Assembly: GCA_026214975.1 (NCBI GenBank)
Contig: CM047807.1
Location: forward strand, 69,171,824 to 69,235,823
Direction of reading: 5' to 3'
From: Gentiana macrophylla
Lineage: Eukaryota; Streptophyta; Magnoliopsida; Gentianales; Gentianaceae
DNA length: 64,000 bases
The notes under the pieces were generated by a model. That model searched no databases and was not told where the DNA came from. It was given only the letters and a program-made list of their open reading frames with translations. Of this stretch, positions 42,681 through 53,410 are shown in pieces; the first letter of the stretch is position 1, and the number at the start of each line of letters is the position of its first letter. The position numbers and the translations under genes are program-made.

Positions 42681-43882
42681 TGGTCAGGGAATGCGCACGT
42701 ATTTGACCTCAATTTTAATAAGACGTTGTTTCAGCTATGTAATGAGATGTTAAATGTTGTTTCATGATCTAATATTATTAATTAAACATGAACAAGCCTT
42801 CATTGTGCTTCTGATATGTTTAGTTCCGGCAACGAATGTACTCTTCAAGGGAGTTGAAGTTCAGGACCGTCGAAAGGGCATGAAAGAGCTTGTGCTTTGA
42901 TGAGCTAGAGTTCATCAATGTCTGTGTTCCTAAAGGGTTGTGATGTCGAGCGGTTTAAGTGAGGGAGTAGATTCGTTAAGGTGAGCTTTTCTTTGAAAAC
43001 ACTTAGATGGCTAGTTAACACATAATAATTACATACGTGTAGTAAAAAATAAAACGTCACCTATTCTTGGTCAGGCACCGATTCATATCGGTGATGTGGT
43101 ACGTTCATCAAGGTGAACAACTCTACTGGCTCAATAGGCTGAAGGGTAACGGAATAAATTCATCGAACGTATACACATACCGAGGAGACCCCAGAGCTAT
43201 CAGGTGCTATTCACCGTTAGTTAGCAAGTATATCTTCAAGCTGATACACGCCATGCGTAGTGTCCTTGAATACTGACGTAAACAAGATAAGTTAATTTAG
43301 AAATGTATAGTCATGACATGTTGATGGACATGGAGTGAATCCTAGATTGAGTCGGTCTCATAAAGATAATCATTTATTATAAAACTTGTTAATAAACCTT
43401 AATTAATTTGTAGCCTCTACCTTTTATTGTGTACTTTGTACTTAACTCAAATGCATTATTTTCTATGTGTTTTGGGAGAGAAGATGAACAGGTAAATCCG
43501 GAGTTTGAGGAAGACTTTGATGACGACGTTTGAGGACGCCGAAGTTGAAGTATTTACTTTTATTATTGTTTTCATATTTCACTGGACTTGTTGGTTTTTG
43601 GAGAACATTGCAATTTCTTTTAGTTTTCTTTGCAGGTTTTCGTACGTTTAGTTTTTGTTTGATATCCCAATGTAATAAACGTTATATTTCTTTCTTTAGA
43701 TATTGAGTTTCTGTTCTGGTCATTCATTGAAAAAATATACCCGAGTCTTTTGCTGCCGTTTTGCTTAACTCGATTCGACATAGTAGATGCTGACGTATAA
43801 TATGAGATTTATTTTATATTATACGTGCTGAACGTCCGTTTCCGGATAAGGACTCGGTGTCCGGGAACGGGGCGTTACATGG

Positions 43883-43898
43883 TGGTATTAGAGTGAAG
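43883..43898 (+). other. Primer-binding site of the chromovirus
   Basis: TGGTATTAGAGTGAAG, resembling the tRNA-iMet site TGGTATCAGAGC with two changes, three bases after the LTR end. Confidence 0.7.
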
Positions 43899-43899
43899 C

Positions 43900-44640
43900 T
43901 TCCTGTAGGCTTCCTTCCTTAAGATAAGATCTCTTTCGACCACATTGTAACATTCCGATCCTTCCGGATTTTTCACAATGTTAGGTAACCTCAGAGATAC
44001 TCGTGTTGATAAGTTTGGAATCGGAAGTTCTTGGGCCCAGCAAGAAGCAAGTGGTTTGGTTGAAGATGGGGGTCTAGTAGTTGTGGTTCATCTAGAAGAT
44101 GTTGATAGTCATGTATGAGTTTACCGTTGAACAAGAAGAAGAAGAAAAGGACCCCATAGTTTTGAATTCTATAAATCTTGGTGTAATTCTTGGTATAGGT
44201 CGGCTATCCAAGAATTTTGTCTACATGGATTGTAAACATAAGGAAGTACCTTCCAGTGAGGAATGCACCGAGTAGAAAAAAGTAGTGCAGTTGTAGTTGT
44301 TCAAGAATGGTTTGTCCCATGAGAACCAAGCGGGAAGGTTGGGAAGTACACCAGAACATGGCTGAAATGTTGAACAAGGTCTTGGAAGTTGAGACCTTCA
44401 AGGACAAGCCTTCAGTCATTAATGGTTATAAGAGGAACTCAAAATCAAGGAAGCAGGAAAGGCGGCCCGAGTTGGCATGTTCGAGTTTTTTCTGTGGATG
44501 CAGAGTATGCAGAACCGGATGATAATGTTATTTCATGTACCTTTATTTGTGTATTATAATTTATTAGAGTACTTTTATAGCACTTTAAATCATGTTGTTT
44601 TTGTATTCAAATAAATGAATCTACATCTTAGGTACAATAA
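43900..44640 (+). pseudogene. Chromovirus gag remnant with a stray protease-like piece
   Basis: The expected gag domain is unrecognisable. 44166-44240 instead resembles the protease segment found properly at 44868-44945 (VILGI-RLSKNFVYMD versus VILGIDWLSENFVHLD), so a copy of protease sequence lies upstream of itself. 44390-44525 has the gag end: KSRKQERRPELA, then (frameshifted) RVFSVDAEYAEPDDNVI. Stops throughout. Either a local duplication or a chimera made by template switching. Confidence 0.6.
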
Positions 44641-44968
44641 TATTAGAGAACTTACCGGTCATGGCCTTGTTTGATACGAGAGCGTCTAACACGTTCTGTT
44701 GTCTAAGATAGCTAAGAAGTTCAATCTAACTTTAGAGACCGTAAGAAACACTTTGGAAATAACTACACCACTAGGAAAGGTAACTAAGGTAACTAGGACG
44801 ATACCTCAAGTGGATGTTCGAGTTGGATCTTATCGATGTAAAAGTGACTTTACGGTTTTGGGCTTTTTGGATTTCAATGTAATTCTTGGAATAGACTGGC
44901 TATCCGAGAATTTTGTTCACCTGGATTTTAGAGAAAAGAGAGTGATGTTTAAAGTAGCCGGGAAATAA
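44641..44968 (+). pseudogene. Chromovirus protease remnant
   Basis: Active-site region MALFDTRASNTF (about 44659-44695), where the family has D-[T/S]-G-[A/S]-[S/T]; the Gly is Arg, from GGA to AGA type change. After a one-codon disruption, the frame 44699-44968 covers IAKKFNLTLE, a GSYRCKSDFTVLGFLDFNVILGIDWL flap/helix segment and the FREKRVMFKVAGK end. Retropepsin processes the polyprotein. The Gly-to-Arg change and the stop before 44699 make it inactive. Confidence 0.75.
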
Positions 44969-45099
44969 TCTAAGACTTCTCAAGGTAATGTCTACAAGCC
45001 TAGTAAGAAGCGACATCCGATGATATCAGCAGTTAAGGCGATAAGAGCGTATCAAAAGGGTTGTGAAGGCTACTTGTTATACGCAGTGGATGTGGAACT

Positions 45100-46500
45100 A
45101 GTGAAGCCTAAGTTAGAGGAAACCCCTTAGTAAAGGAATACCAAGAATTATTTCCAGAAGAGTTACCGGGGAACATGCTGGATAGAGAGATAGAATTCGA
45201 AATCAAGTTGATACCAGGAGCGGCACTAGTTGCTAAGGCACCCTACAGGATGGCACCGGCTGAATTGAAGGAGTTGAAAGCTCAACTTAAGGATATGCTC
45301 GAGAAGAACATAATTCACCCTAATACCTCACCCTGGGGAGCCCAGTCTTTTTTGTCAAGAAGAAATATGATAGCATAAGGATGTGTATAGACTACCGATC
45401 ATTGAATAACCTTACAATCAAGAATAAGTATCCTTTACCAAGGATTGGTGTCCTGTTTAATCAGTTACAAGGCAAGAGAGTGTCTTCTAAGATTTATCTT
45501 AGGTCCGGTTATCATCAGTTGAAGATCAAGGTAGTGGATATGCCTAAGACAGCTTTCAGTACTATATATGGACATTATGAGTTCTTGGTTATGCCATTTG
45601 GATTCACTAATGCTCCATCTGCATTTATGGATTTAATGCATCGTATTTTCATGCCATACATGGACAAATTTGTGATAGTATTCATTGATGATATCCTTGT
45701 ATACACAACAAATGAGAAAGAACATGAGGAACACCTAAGGGTAGTGTTGAACACTTTGAAGAAGAACCAGTTGTATGCTAAGTTTTCAAAGTTTGAATTT
45801 TGGCTGAATCAAGTTAGTTTCTTGGGTCATGTCATTTCTAGAGATGGCATTCAAGTTGATCTGGTGAAGATTGAAGCGGTTGAGAAATGGTCTAGAATGG
45901 ACGACAGTTTCATAAGTGAGAAGCTTTCTTGGTTTGGCTGGCTATTATAGGAATTTTGTTCAAGACTTCTCAAAGATAGCTACACCACTTACCTGACTCA
46001 CTCAGAATAATGTAAAGTTTGAGTGGACAAGTGAGTGTGAAGGTTCTTTCCAGATGTTGAAAAGGAAGTTGACTACAGCCTCAGTTTTGGTAGTTTCGGA
46101 GATCTTTGATAACTATGATGTCTATCCTGATGCTTCGGGACAAGGTTTAGGTTGTGTGTTGATGCAACGAGGAAAAGTGATTGCTTATGCATCTAGATAG
46201 TTAAAGGTGCATGAAAAGAATTATCCAACACATGACCTATTGTTGGCAGCGGTAGTGTTTCCCTTGAAAATTTTGAGGCACTATTTGTATGGAGTTAAGG
46301 CTAGAATCCTTATTGAACACAAGAGCTTAAAGTATTTCTTCACTTGGGAAAATCTGAATATGAGACAGAGGAGATGGTTAGAGTTCGTAAAGGATTACGA
46401 CTTGGACATTTAGTACCATCTGGGTAAAGCCAATGTGGTTGCAGAGGCCTTAAGTAGAAAACCAGTGTTTGCAGTTTTAAGTGTTGAAGATGTGGCATAA
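45100..46500 (+). pseudogene. Chromovirus reverse transcriptase and RNase H remnant
   Basis: 45175-45378: REIEFEIKLIPGAALVAKAPYRMAPAELKELK then a frameshift at about 45345. 45381-45950: [50 protein letters not shown] and the catalytic FIDDILVY. Then [21 protein letters not shown] and another frameshift near 45905. RNase H: YPDASGQGLGCVLMQ, VIAYASR-stop, [18 protein letters not shown], and ANVVAEALSRK at 46430-46465. The RT motif is intact. The layout and wording are Ty3/gypsy chromovirus (Tekay-like). Confidence 0.85.
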
Positions 46501-47286
46501 AGGTTAGATGGGCTGAAACTCTGAGGTTTTGATTAGATTGAAGATCGACAGTTTGTGGCAATGTTGTTAGCAAGATCAAATTGATGGATGATATTCATGA
46601 AAAGTAAGATGAAGATCCAGTGTTGGTTGATTTCAAGAGGGGTGCAAGGGAAAAGCCTACAGTGGGCTATGTGTTAGATAAGAATGGGAACCTTTGGTAC
46701 CATGATCTTTTGTGTGTGCCTAATGTAGGTGATTTGAGACAAAAGGTTATGGAAGAAGCACATAGGATTGCTTTTTTAGTTCATCCAGAGCTACAAAGAT
46801 GTACAGAGATTTGAAGGAATAGTTTTGGTGGCATTCTATGAAAGTGGAAATACCTAAGTTTGCAGCGGAGTGTGATACTTGCCAGAAAGTTAAAGAGGAG
46901 CATAAAAGACCAGGAGGAATGCTTAAGCCATTGGACATCCCTGAATGGAAGTGGGTTAAGATCAAGATGGATTTCATTCCGGTTTACCAAAGACAAAGAG
47001 TGGACATGATGCAATTTCGGTGATTGTGGATAGATTGACCAAATCATCCCACTTCTTGCCAACGAAAGTTGAAATGTATTTGAAGAAGATGACCACACTA
47101 TACTTGGAAAATATAGTGAAGTTGCACGGAGTACCTATCTTGATAGTTTTAGACCGTGACAGTTGGTTTGTCAATCGATTCTGGAAAAGTTTGCAAAGGG
47201 CTTTAGGTACAAAGTTTGATTTGAGTACGGCATTCAATCCTCAAATAGATGGACAATCATAAGGAACCATCCAAACACTAGAAGAT
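46500..47286 (+). pseudogene. Chromovirus integrase remnant, N-terminal two thirds
   Basis: The HHCC zinc-binding part runs from EEAHRIAFLVHPE (46750-46790) to ECDTCQKVKEEHKRPGG (46870-46920). The core has WVKIKMDFI (first Asp, 46960), LTKSSHFLP, and LDRDSWFVNRFWKSLQ (second Asp, 47150). It ends FNPQIDGQS-stop-GTIQTLED at 47284. The next residues should be ILRA; instead a Sirevirus LTR starts at 47287. The C-terminal third, starting exactly with ILRA, is on the minus strand at 55855-56586. Confidence 0.85.
47282..47286. repeat. Target-site duplication AAGAT of Sirevirus D (first copy)
   Basis: Partner AACAT at 56587-56591 read on the minus strand, one mismatch. The integrase reading LED/ILRA is restored in sequence order across it. 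Confidence 0.65.
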
Positions 47287-48026
47287 TGTTGGAAATAAAA
47301 TTTATGTTTTGATGATAATTTATCATACTTATTCAAAGTATTACCTTAACCTCATTGATGAAGTGCTGAAGCTAGCTGTTATAGTGAAAAGCTAAAAGAT
47401 GTCTAGAACTAAATGTTTAGGTTTTACTAGAGTCTGATATTTGTATAGGTTACATCAGACAAGCACGGTAATAGGTATTGTGTCGTAAAATTGAAAACTG
47501 GAAGTCATTTAGCAAACTTGAAATCATCAAGATAAACAAACTGACTCAAACTACACCTATATGAAACTGAAGAAGATAAGTTCGTTGAGGGACACAGACT
47601 CAGTTGGATTATCTAGAAGATTGAAGAACTAAGGGTCACAGACTCAGTTATAGAAGATTGAAGAATTGAGGGCTCAAACTCAGTTATGTAGACTACGTCG
47701 ATACTGTAAAGTTAGACTTCAGGAAAGATTGTGGTGACCTGAACTGACTTTATAGATCTTGTATAATGACCTAAGAATCATAAGGACAATGAATTCTATG
47801 AAGATAATGAGTCATGGTGTACTCTGATTAAGTCAATTATAATCAGATGAAAAACTGGAGTACTGATATTTAAAGAAGAGTAAAATCTCAGTTAATGCTC
47901 CAAGTCAGTCAAGAAACTTACAAGTGATAATCTCAGTATAAAACAGATAAGGAAACTCAGTTTTATATGTCAGTCATCCAACAAACTGATAGTACAGTCG
48001 AACGTTTTAAAGGAAGCAATTTTATT
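47287..48026 (+). repeat. Sirevirus D 5' LTR, first 740 bp
   Basis: TGTTGGAAATAAAATTTATG... is the reverse complement of 58337 leftward to about 57595 with scattered differences. Homology stops abruptly after GCAATTTTATT at 48026. The missing remainder of this LTR is expected beyond the right edge of the window. No gene. Confidence 0.85.
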
Positions 48027-48712
48027 CAAGTCGAAATCCTGAACTTCGGATTTAGCATCTTTCGACCCCATAACATACTCCAATCGAAATCCACCTTAGT
48101 CAAACCTCAAAACCTGCAAAAATTTCATATTACCAATAGCAAAAAACCCGTTTAAGAACACTCATTTACCTTCATCTTTTGAAAACGATATTGAAAGCAA
48201 ATTCCAAAACAACACCTTGAATTCTCAACTCCGAACGCCTCTATGAATACCCTGCGATATCAAATTACGAAGTATGATTAGCCAGCTATCCAAACACCGA
48301 AAACGCAAGTTCAACCTTCAAGAACTCATAAATTCTAAACAAGGACTTCAATCGAAAGCTTACCGTTTATCAAACCGTCTGTATCGAAACGACCCTCTTC
48401 TCGTGGTGATCAAAATCTTCTATTATCGTCTGCACAAAAGCTCAATCAATCAACTTCTATTTTGGAAGATTACGTTCCTCTTTTTCTTTCTCAAAAGCGT
48501 CGGTCTCTTCTCAGTTTTACGGAAAATTTTAACGCGCTCTGAATAATGAGAAATTATGGTATTAGTTTCCTTAAATAGCAATAATTAGATCCTTTAATAA
48601 TATATAATTAATTTCCTTAATTATATCCCTTTTAGATCAAAATCAAATGGGAAAATATAAATAAAATTTCAGTTTTACTTTTATGCCACTCTTAGATTTT
48701 CAGGATATTACA
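48027..48712 (-). repeat. Probable chromovirus-type LTR fragment
   Basis: On the minus strand it starts TGTAATATCCTGAAAATC at 48712 and runs A/T-rich, with a leader-like end toward 48027. This resembles the organisation of the LTR at 39797 (TGTAATATTCCGATTTTCGGG). It stops at the point where Sirevirus D LTR homology begins. I see no polypurine tract before it, so orientation and status are tentative. Confidence 0.4.
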
Positions 48713-49122
48713 ATCTTGGCCACTGGTTTTCAAGAAATGTCCTTGTCAAAGTCATCCTAACAGGGTCATTTCTAACCCTTGATATGAATACCACATTTTG
48801 AAGCATCTAAGGTTCAATCATTTGCATATAATATACTTCATATAGTTAACTCTTAATTTAATCATCGTCAAAGTCACACAACGAAAATCATAAACTATAT
48901 ACATCATAATTACCGGTACTTCTCTATAACTAGTTCACTTGTGCATTTTATCAAACACTTGGAAGGCAATGAAATTACTATAAGAAAAACAATGATTTCT
49001 ATCACAATGTAATATTGAAAGATGAAAAATTGCATATAAACATATTCATACCTTTTAATCCTTCTTAATGCCCAAAAACATCAATCTTCTTTATCTACTA
49101 AAATGGCTTCCCAAATATTAAA
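48713..49122. other. Unassigned A/T-rich spacer
   Basis: No frame, domain or terminal repeat seen. Confidence 0.3.
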
Positions 49123-50134
49123 CAAAAGAAATTAAAGTATTGCTCCTTCCCCAATACTGAATAGGACTCTCTCTCTCTCTTCTCTTCTCTGCTTTCTCTC
49201 TAAAATAATTTCTCCTACCCTTGCCGACTGTATTGCTCCATCCAGCGCCAGCTGTCTGTCCATCCTTTTCTTTTTATTTTTTCTCTAAGCTTGTTCACCT
49301 TGTCTAGACCCACCATATTTTCATCTGTATCCATCATTTCAAAGCTCATATCTAATTTTTCTTCTCCTCCATTCTCCGATTTGGCTGGTGGCGTTCTTTC
49401 CGGTGGTTTTTCTTCTTCTTAGATGCGTCCGTTTCTAGATCCTCTGTACGGCGATTGAGGGATAGGAAGTTTTCTGGCGTTGGTTTTGGATCTATGTTTG
49501 CTGCTCTTGCTAAGATCCTCTTCGCTGATTTGAAGGAGAGCACGATTTTAGGTGAAGACTTGGGTTTTATGGTTGCTGAAACTGCTTTTTTCACCTTCGC
49601 CGGTTGGTCTTGTAAGAATTTTTGGGTTTATATTAATTGCATGCAAGTATTTCTTGCTCGATTTGGCATACTGCCCAGCTGGATATGGATTGGAGGGGTT
49701 AATTCTGGTGTAGCTTTGCGGCTCATGATGGTGGACGGTGTTTTTCGGCGGATGAATTCTTTATGTGTCTATGCATGTCATGTAGTTTCGTTTTTTGTGT
49801 TTCGGATTAGGTCGGTAGTAGTTAGGTGTTCTGGATGTTTTTTAGGTTTCTAGATTTGCTTATGTTTGTTTATGCCATGATAAAGGCTGAATATTGTATT
49901 ATGGTACCAAATCAAGTCCTCTTGAATGAGGTAGAATTTGGTGGAGATGGGTTATTCTCATGTCCTTTGTTTTTCTCTTTCGTTGTTGTGTTGTTAGTGT
50001 CCGGCTTTAGGCCTGCGGTGATCCGGAATTATTGTGGCTATTTTCCGGCGTTGGTCCAGTGTAACTTGTTTATTGTGTTTTAATGAAAACTTTCCGTATC
50101 TGGTATAAAAAAAAAAGCAAAAGAAATAAAAGTA
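49123..50134 (+). mobile_element. Poly(A)-tailed retroposed segment with 17-bp target-site duplication
   Basis: CAAAAGAAATTAAAGTA at 49123-49139 and CAAAAGAAATAAAAGTA at 50118-50134 (one mismatch) bracket a 978-bp insert. The insert starts CT-rich and ends TTAATGAAAACTTTCCG...TATAAAAAAAAAA. A long TSD and a poly(A) tail are the marks of L1-type target-primed insertion. The longest frame, 49455-49853 (132 codons), has hydrophobic C-terminal stretches but matches no LINE domain; no RT or endonuclease is present. It could be a rearranged or non-autonomous LINE, or a retroposed transcript. Confidence 0.65.
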
Positions 50135-51312
50135 GGTTATTTTATGGGATAATGAGTATATGGAGTAACGGTTTAGTAGAATTTGATATGGAAAGAAGAA
50201 ATATTTAATTACAAGAAGTTAAGATGGAAAATGAAAATTTGAGGAAGAAGGTGAAGAAGTGAGGTAGATGAAGTTTAAAAAAAAGAGAAATGAGGGGGTG
50301 GGGGATTCTAATTTTTAATAGTTTTGGGGATATAAAAATATGGCGATATACTTGGCAATTTTTTTTTCTAACTTTGAAATAAAAAAATGAGGCGTACTGA
50401 TAGATTTTGAAATCTTTAAATAATAGATGTGGTGTAACAATAAATGTCATTTTTTTATTTTTATCGGTAGATTTGTTGTGATACCAGTAAATACCCTTCC
50501 TTTTAATTGAATATCCAAATCATTGCTATTCTTTTTGTTAGGTGTTGGAAATCTGTCAATCTTACAACACATGATAAAATTTGCGGTTATGTAATATACA
50601 ACATAGGCCCACGTCTACGGTGTTGCATATTATATTTTGAGATATAATATTGAAACATTTTGATATATAATGTTGAAACTTATTACATTTGATAACTTGT
50701 AATAACTAATAACCATGGGAGCTCAAGCGAGCACATTCAACCTATATTGTTTGTGAATTAATTACGGCTTAAATACAGATCATAGGCCCATGTGCAGGGA
50801 CTTACAAAAAAATGTTGAGCACAACATTAAAGTCTTCACCTGAGAATGAATGTGGGAGACGTTAATCGTGTGAATGCTAAGTAAACAGCAACACATTGCG
50901 CTTTACAACCACATCTGTGACTGAAGGGTGTTATCAATCGGAAATCAACCCCTTTACGGGAATCGAGCCGTGGCACTAATATCTAATAATAATGTTCTCA
51001 GCCGCTTTTACACCCACGCCATCACTACTAAAAGCGTATCCAGGGGATATGTGCAGGGACTTACAAGTTGTATACGATGAAGTATAAGAAGAAATGAAGT
51101 GTCATGTCATGAAAGACGGTGTGTGGCACCTTTAAAATCTTATTACAGGGATGTCTTAACTTGGTTAACATACCATTTTATGTTAAAGGATAACAATCGG
51201 CATAAGATGTTATTGAATACGTTATGGTTCAATAGTGGTGTGCCACTAGACTTATGTTATAATGCGATACACGTGATTTAAGAATCAATTACCAGAGTGT
51301 CGTGTCATGGAA
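50135..51312. other. Unassigned spacer
   Basis: Mostly A/T-rich. 50570-51060 holds repeated CATAGGCCCA blocks (50604 and 50781) and two GTGCAGGGACTTACAA blocks (50793 and 51052), which suggests decayed LTR material. No gene or clear end. Confidence 0.35.
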
Positions 51313-51325
51313 GACGATGGGGGAC
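51313..51325 (+). other. Polypurine tract before a Ty3-type LTR
   Basis: GACGATGGGGGAC directly precedes an LTR starting TGATGGAGG. Confidence 0.55.
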
Positions 51326-51749
51326 TGATGGAGGTCGGACTAGTACCTCGCCACGTGTCATCCCACATTGATTTGTAAATGCAGATAAAGAAGATGCGAA
51401 CAAATTTGAGGCCGGACCCAAACCCCAGGTGGGAGGTCCGCTCAGCTAGCTTCCTAGTCCACCGTAGGTCGGCTAGGGCGCAACAGAAATCAGCTAGTGT
51501 AGCTCAGCCCACACAACCTAAGGGACTCGACGCAGGTCGGCCTGAGTATCCCTCAGACAGAGTAGCCCACGTGCATAATATAGCAGACAAATATGGAAAG
51601 AATCCACAGCCACAAATACACTGATCCGACATTTAAACTACCGTGATTGTCTCCCACAATCAAGGAGATCAAATCGTAATTATTCATTCATTAGGGAATG
51701 CGAAATCAGAGTCCAACAAGGACACGGCCCATGTAGGCCTAGGGCATAA
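51326..51749 (+). mobile_element. Ty3-type LTR, left part (interrupted by element Z)
   Basis: Begins TGATGGAGGTCGG after a polypurine tract and stops at GGCTC, the TSD of element Z. Its continuation is the reverse complement of 39537-39454. An 81-codon frame inside (51379-51624) is not a recognisable gene. The lineage (perhaps Tat) is a guess from the end sequence. Confidence 0.55.
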
Positions 51750-51754
51750 GGCTC
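51750..51754. repeat. Target-site duplication of element Z (second copy)
   Basis: GGCTC here is GAGCC on the minus strand, matching 39538-39542. Confidence 0.75.
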
Positions 51755-52223
51755 TAATGTGATCCGCAACCAAATCAGATCTGAAAATGATCAACGACTT
51801 GATTGAAGGCACCAATAAACGAGCCCCTCGACCCTTGGCTAACCTATAACCAGAAACCTTTGTATAATGGACACCCACAAGGTTGTCTCACAATCTTGAT
51901 AAGTCTCGTTTGGAATCCACCAAACACCAACGTCAGAAAACTCACCAAAGCTTAAAAGTTTCAAATATAATATATTCACATCAAAATTTGTCTTCTGATT
52001 ACAATGACCCTAAATGTCTTTATATAGGCTACAGACACCAAGGCCAATTGATAATTTAGCAATGTGGGACAAAATAACATTAACCAAAAATAATAACTAA
52101 AATAAAAGACTTTCTAACCAATGTGGGATAATAAAGACTTAAACAAAAGAAATAATAACAAAAAATGAATAAAAGACTCTAAATAAATTTACTAAGTTTC
52201 TGATCTCAACGGGAATCACATCA
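51755..52223 (-). repeat. Element Z 3' LTR
   Basis: 469 bp. The minus strand begins TGATGTGATTCCCG and ends near GGATCACATTA. It carries TATATAAAG-like text near 52018-52027. It matches the two halves at 39543-39796 and 53411-53651 together. Confidence 0.85.
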
Positions 52224-52234
52224 TCCCCTCCTGG
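52224..52234 (-). other. Polypurine tract of element Z
   Basis: CCAGGAGGGGA on the minus strand, directly before the LTR start TGATGTG. Confidence 0.75.
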
Positions 52235-52257
52235 CTCCGAAAGGATTCGACCTCGAA

Positions 52258-52575
52258 TCAAAAGGATGTCGTAAAACCAGCAACTAGGACAAAAAAGGCC
52301 GATCTAACAACAAACACGAATGAGATGCCTGTATCAAATACAAGACGGACATACCACTTCAAATCAATGGCACGGTTTGATGTTGAACCAAACGTCACAA
52401 ATGCAACAACAACGAAGTTTTCTGACGTACGAAAAACTTGAAGAAATCCCGGAAAAGTAGCAATATAAGAAGAACAATTCACAGCCAGACAGTCAGCAAC
52501 ATACTCAGAAAATGGATCAAAGAAATGGTTCTCCGGTTCCTTTTCATTCTCCTATGTGATCGCCTCTACCACGAT
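52258..52575 (-). pseudogene. Element Z ORF, hydrophobic C-terminal part
   Basis: The frame 52482-52258 encodes several hydrophobic stretches (NFVVVAFVTFG, YVRLVFDTGISFVFVVRSAFFVLVAG). It ends just before a DSRSNPFG-type tail read in the adjoining frame at the polypurine tract. It follows the zinc-knuckle block and is probably the C-terminus of the same protein after a stop or frameshift. A membrane association is possible; element Y shows the same acidic-then-hydrophobic order. Confidence 0.45.
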
Positions 52576-52920
52576 CTACTCTTGGACTACCTCCTCCAAT
52601 TCTGCTCCAACAACCTCCTCCAATTTCTCAATAGAAGTTGGCTTATTCTCCTCTAGCATGCTCTCATCATCATCACTTTTCAACTCTTCCTCTCGTGTGT
52701 TAACAATCTCTTCGTTTTTCGCTTCAACAAAGTCCTCTTTCTTTGTTGATTCACGTTTCAAATGATCTTCCTCATCAATTCTATGTAGTTCTAATAAGAA
52801 ATCAGGGCAATCATAATAGTAATGACCAATCCCTTTACAATGACCGCAAAAAAATAGAAAACGGCCCCGTAGAAGTTTTCTTAACCACATTTGTACCACC
52901 ATGATTACCTCTACCACCAC
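52576..52920 (-). CDS. Gag-like zinc-knuckle ORF of element Z
   Basis: 115 codons. Residues 25-38 form a CCHC knuckle, C-x2-C-x4-H-x4-C (CGHCKGIGHYYYDC), the nucleocapsid motif that binds element RNA. Residues 52-114 are acidic and Glu-rich (KKEDFVEAKNEEIVNTREEELKSDDDESMLEE). The region upstream (53073-52921) is Arg/Gly/Asn-rich but interrupted. No protease, RT or integrase can fit in the 1.19-kb interior, so this is a gag-only, non-autonomous element of the TR-GAG type. I chose the longest open frame; the true start probably lies further upstream, because a knuckle is normally internal. Confidence 0.65.
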   Translation of the reverse strand: MVVEVIMVVQMWLRKLLRGRFLFFCGHCKGIGHYYYDCPDFLLELHRIDEEDHLKRESTKKEDFVEAKNEEIVNTREEELKSDDDESMLEENKPTSIEKLEEVVGAELEEVVQE

Positions 52921-53150
52921 GATTATCTATACCAACCCGATTTTCTCTACTACCAACTCTTTCCGTTAACATGTGCTGAAATACAGCTTTCATGTCATCT
53001 ATTCATATCATCAAAACGTCGTTACACTTTCTCCCAATTTCTTTTTGGGAATAGAACGAAACTTGAAGGATGACTAGGTATAATAATATTTTATTTTATT
53101 TATACAGAATATGCAAGAGAGGGTGAAGGTGAAGAAAGGACAAATATATG

Positions 53151-53164
<14 letters not shown>

Positions 53165-53182
<18 letters not shown>

Positions 53183-53240
53183 TGGTTTAAGAGGAGTACG
53201 CAAGCAGGAAATAATTGGAACAAGTCTGGAAATTATTTTT

Positions 53241-53271
<31 letters not shown>
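53165..53271. repeat. Two long poly-T runs inside element Z
   Basis: About 19 T at 53165-53183 (after a TA microsatellite) and 29 T at 53243-53271, interrupted only by unique sequence. On the element's sense strand they are poly-A. Run lengths may be assembly-sensitive. Confidence 0.8.
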
Positions 53272-53393
53272 GTTTGTAACAAGAAGATCGACAATGAAAA
53301 TAAAGCTGGAAATCTGAAATTTTTTTTTAATGAACCAAAAAAACGGAAAGAATTATGGATAGAAAAAAAAGGATATTTATACACCGTCAGTCT

Positions 53394-53408
53394 CTGGCTC
53401 TGATACCA
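53394..53408 (-). other. Primer-binding site of element Z
   Basis: TGGTATCAGAGCCAG on the minus strand, two bases from the LTR end: a perfect tRNA-iMet site. Confidence 0.85.
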
Positions 53409-53410
53409 AC

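Larger units (their letters stand above)
39797..43879 (+). repeat. Chromovirus 5' LTR, interrupted by a solo LTR
   Basis: TGTAATATTCCG...GGGGCGTTACA, 4083 bp including a 1.8-kb solo copia LTR. Without it and one TSD copy it is about 2.28 kb, close to the 2172-bp partner at 53652-55823 on the minus strand. TATATAAATA at 39911-39920 is a possible TATA box. The end is followed four bases later by a tRNA-iMet-type PBS. No gene. Confidence 0.9.

Noticed and set aside
49455..49853. 132-codon frame as a host gene
   Set aside because: It lies wholly inside a poly(A)-tailed insert with long TSDs, has no recognised domain and no supporting neighbour.
51379..51624. 81-codon frame in the Ty3-type LTR
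   Set aside because: It lies inside an LTR and ends before the TSD of element Z; no homology recognised.
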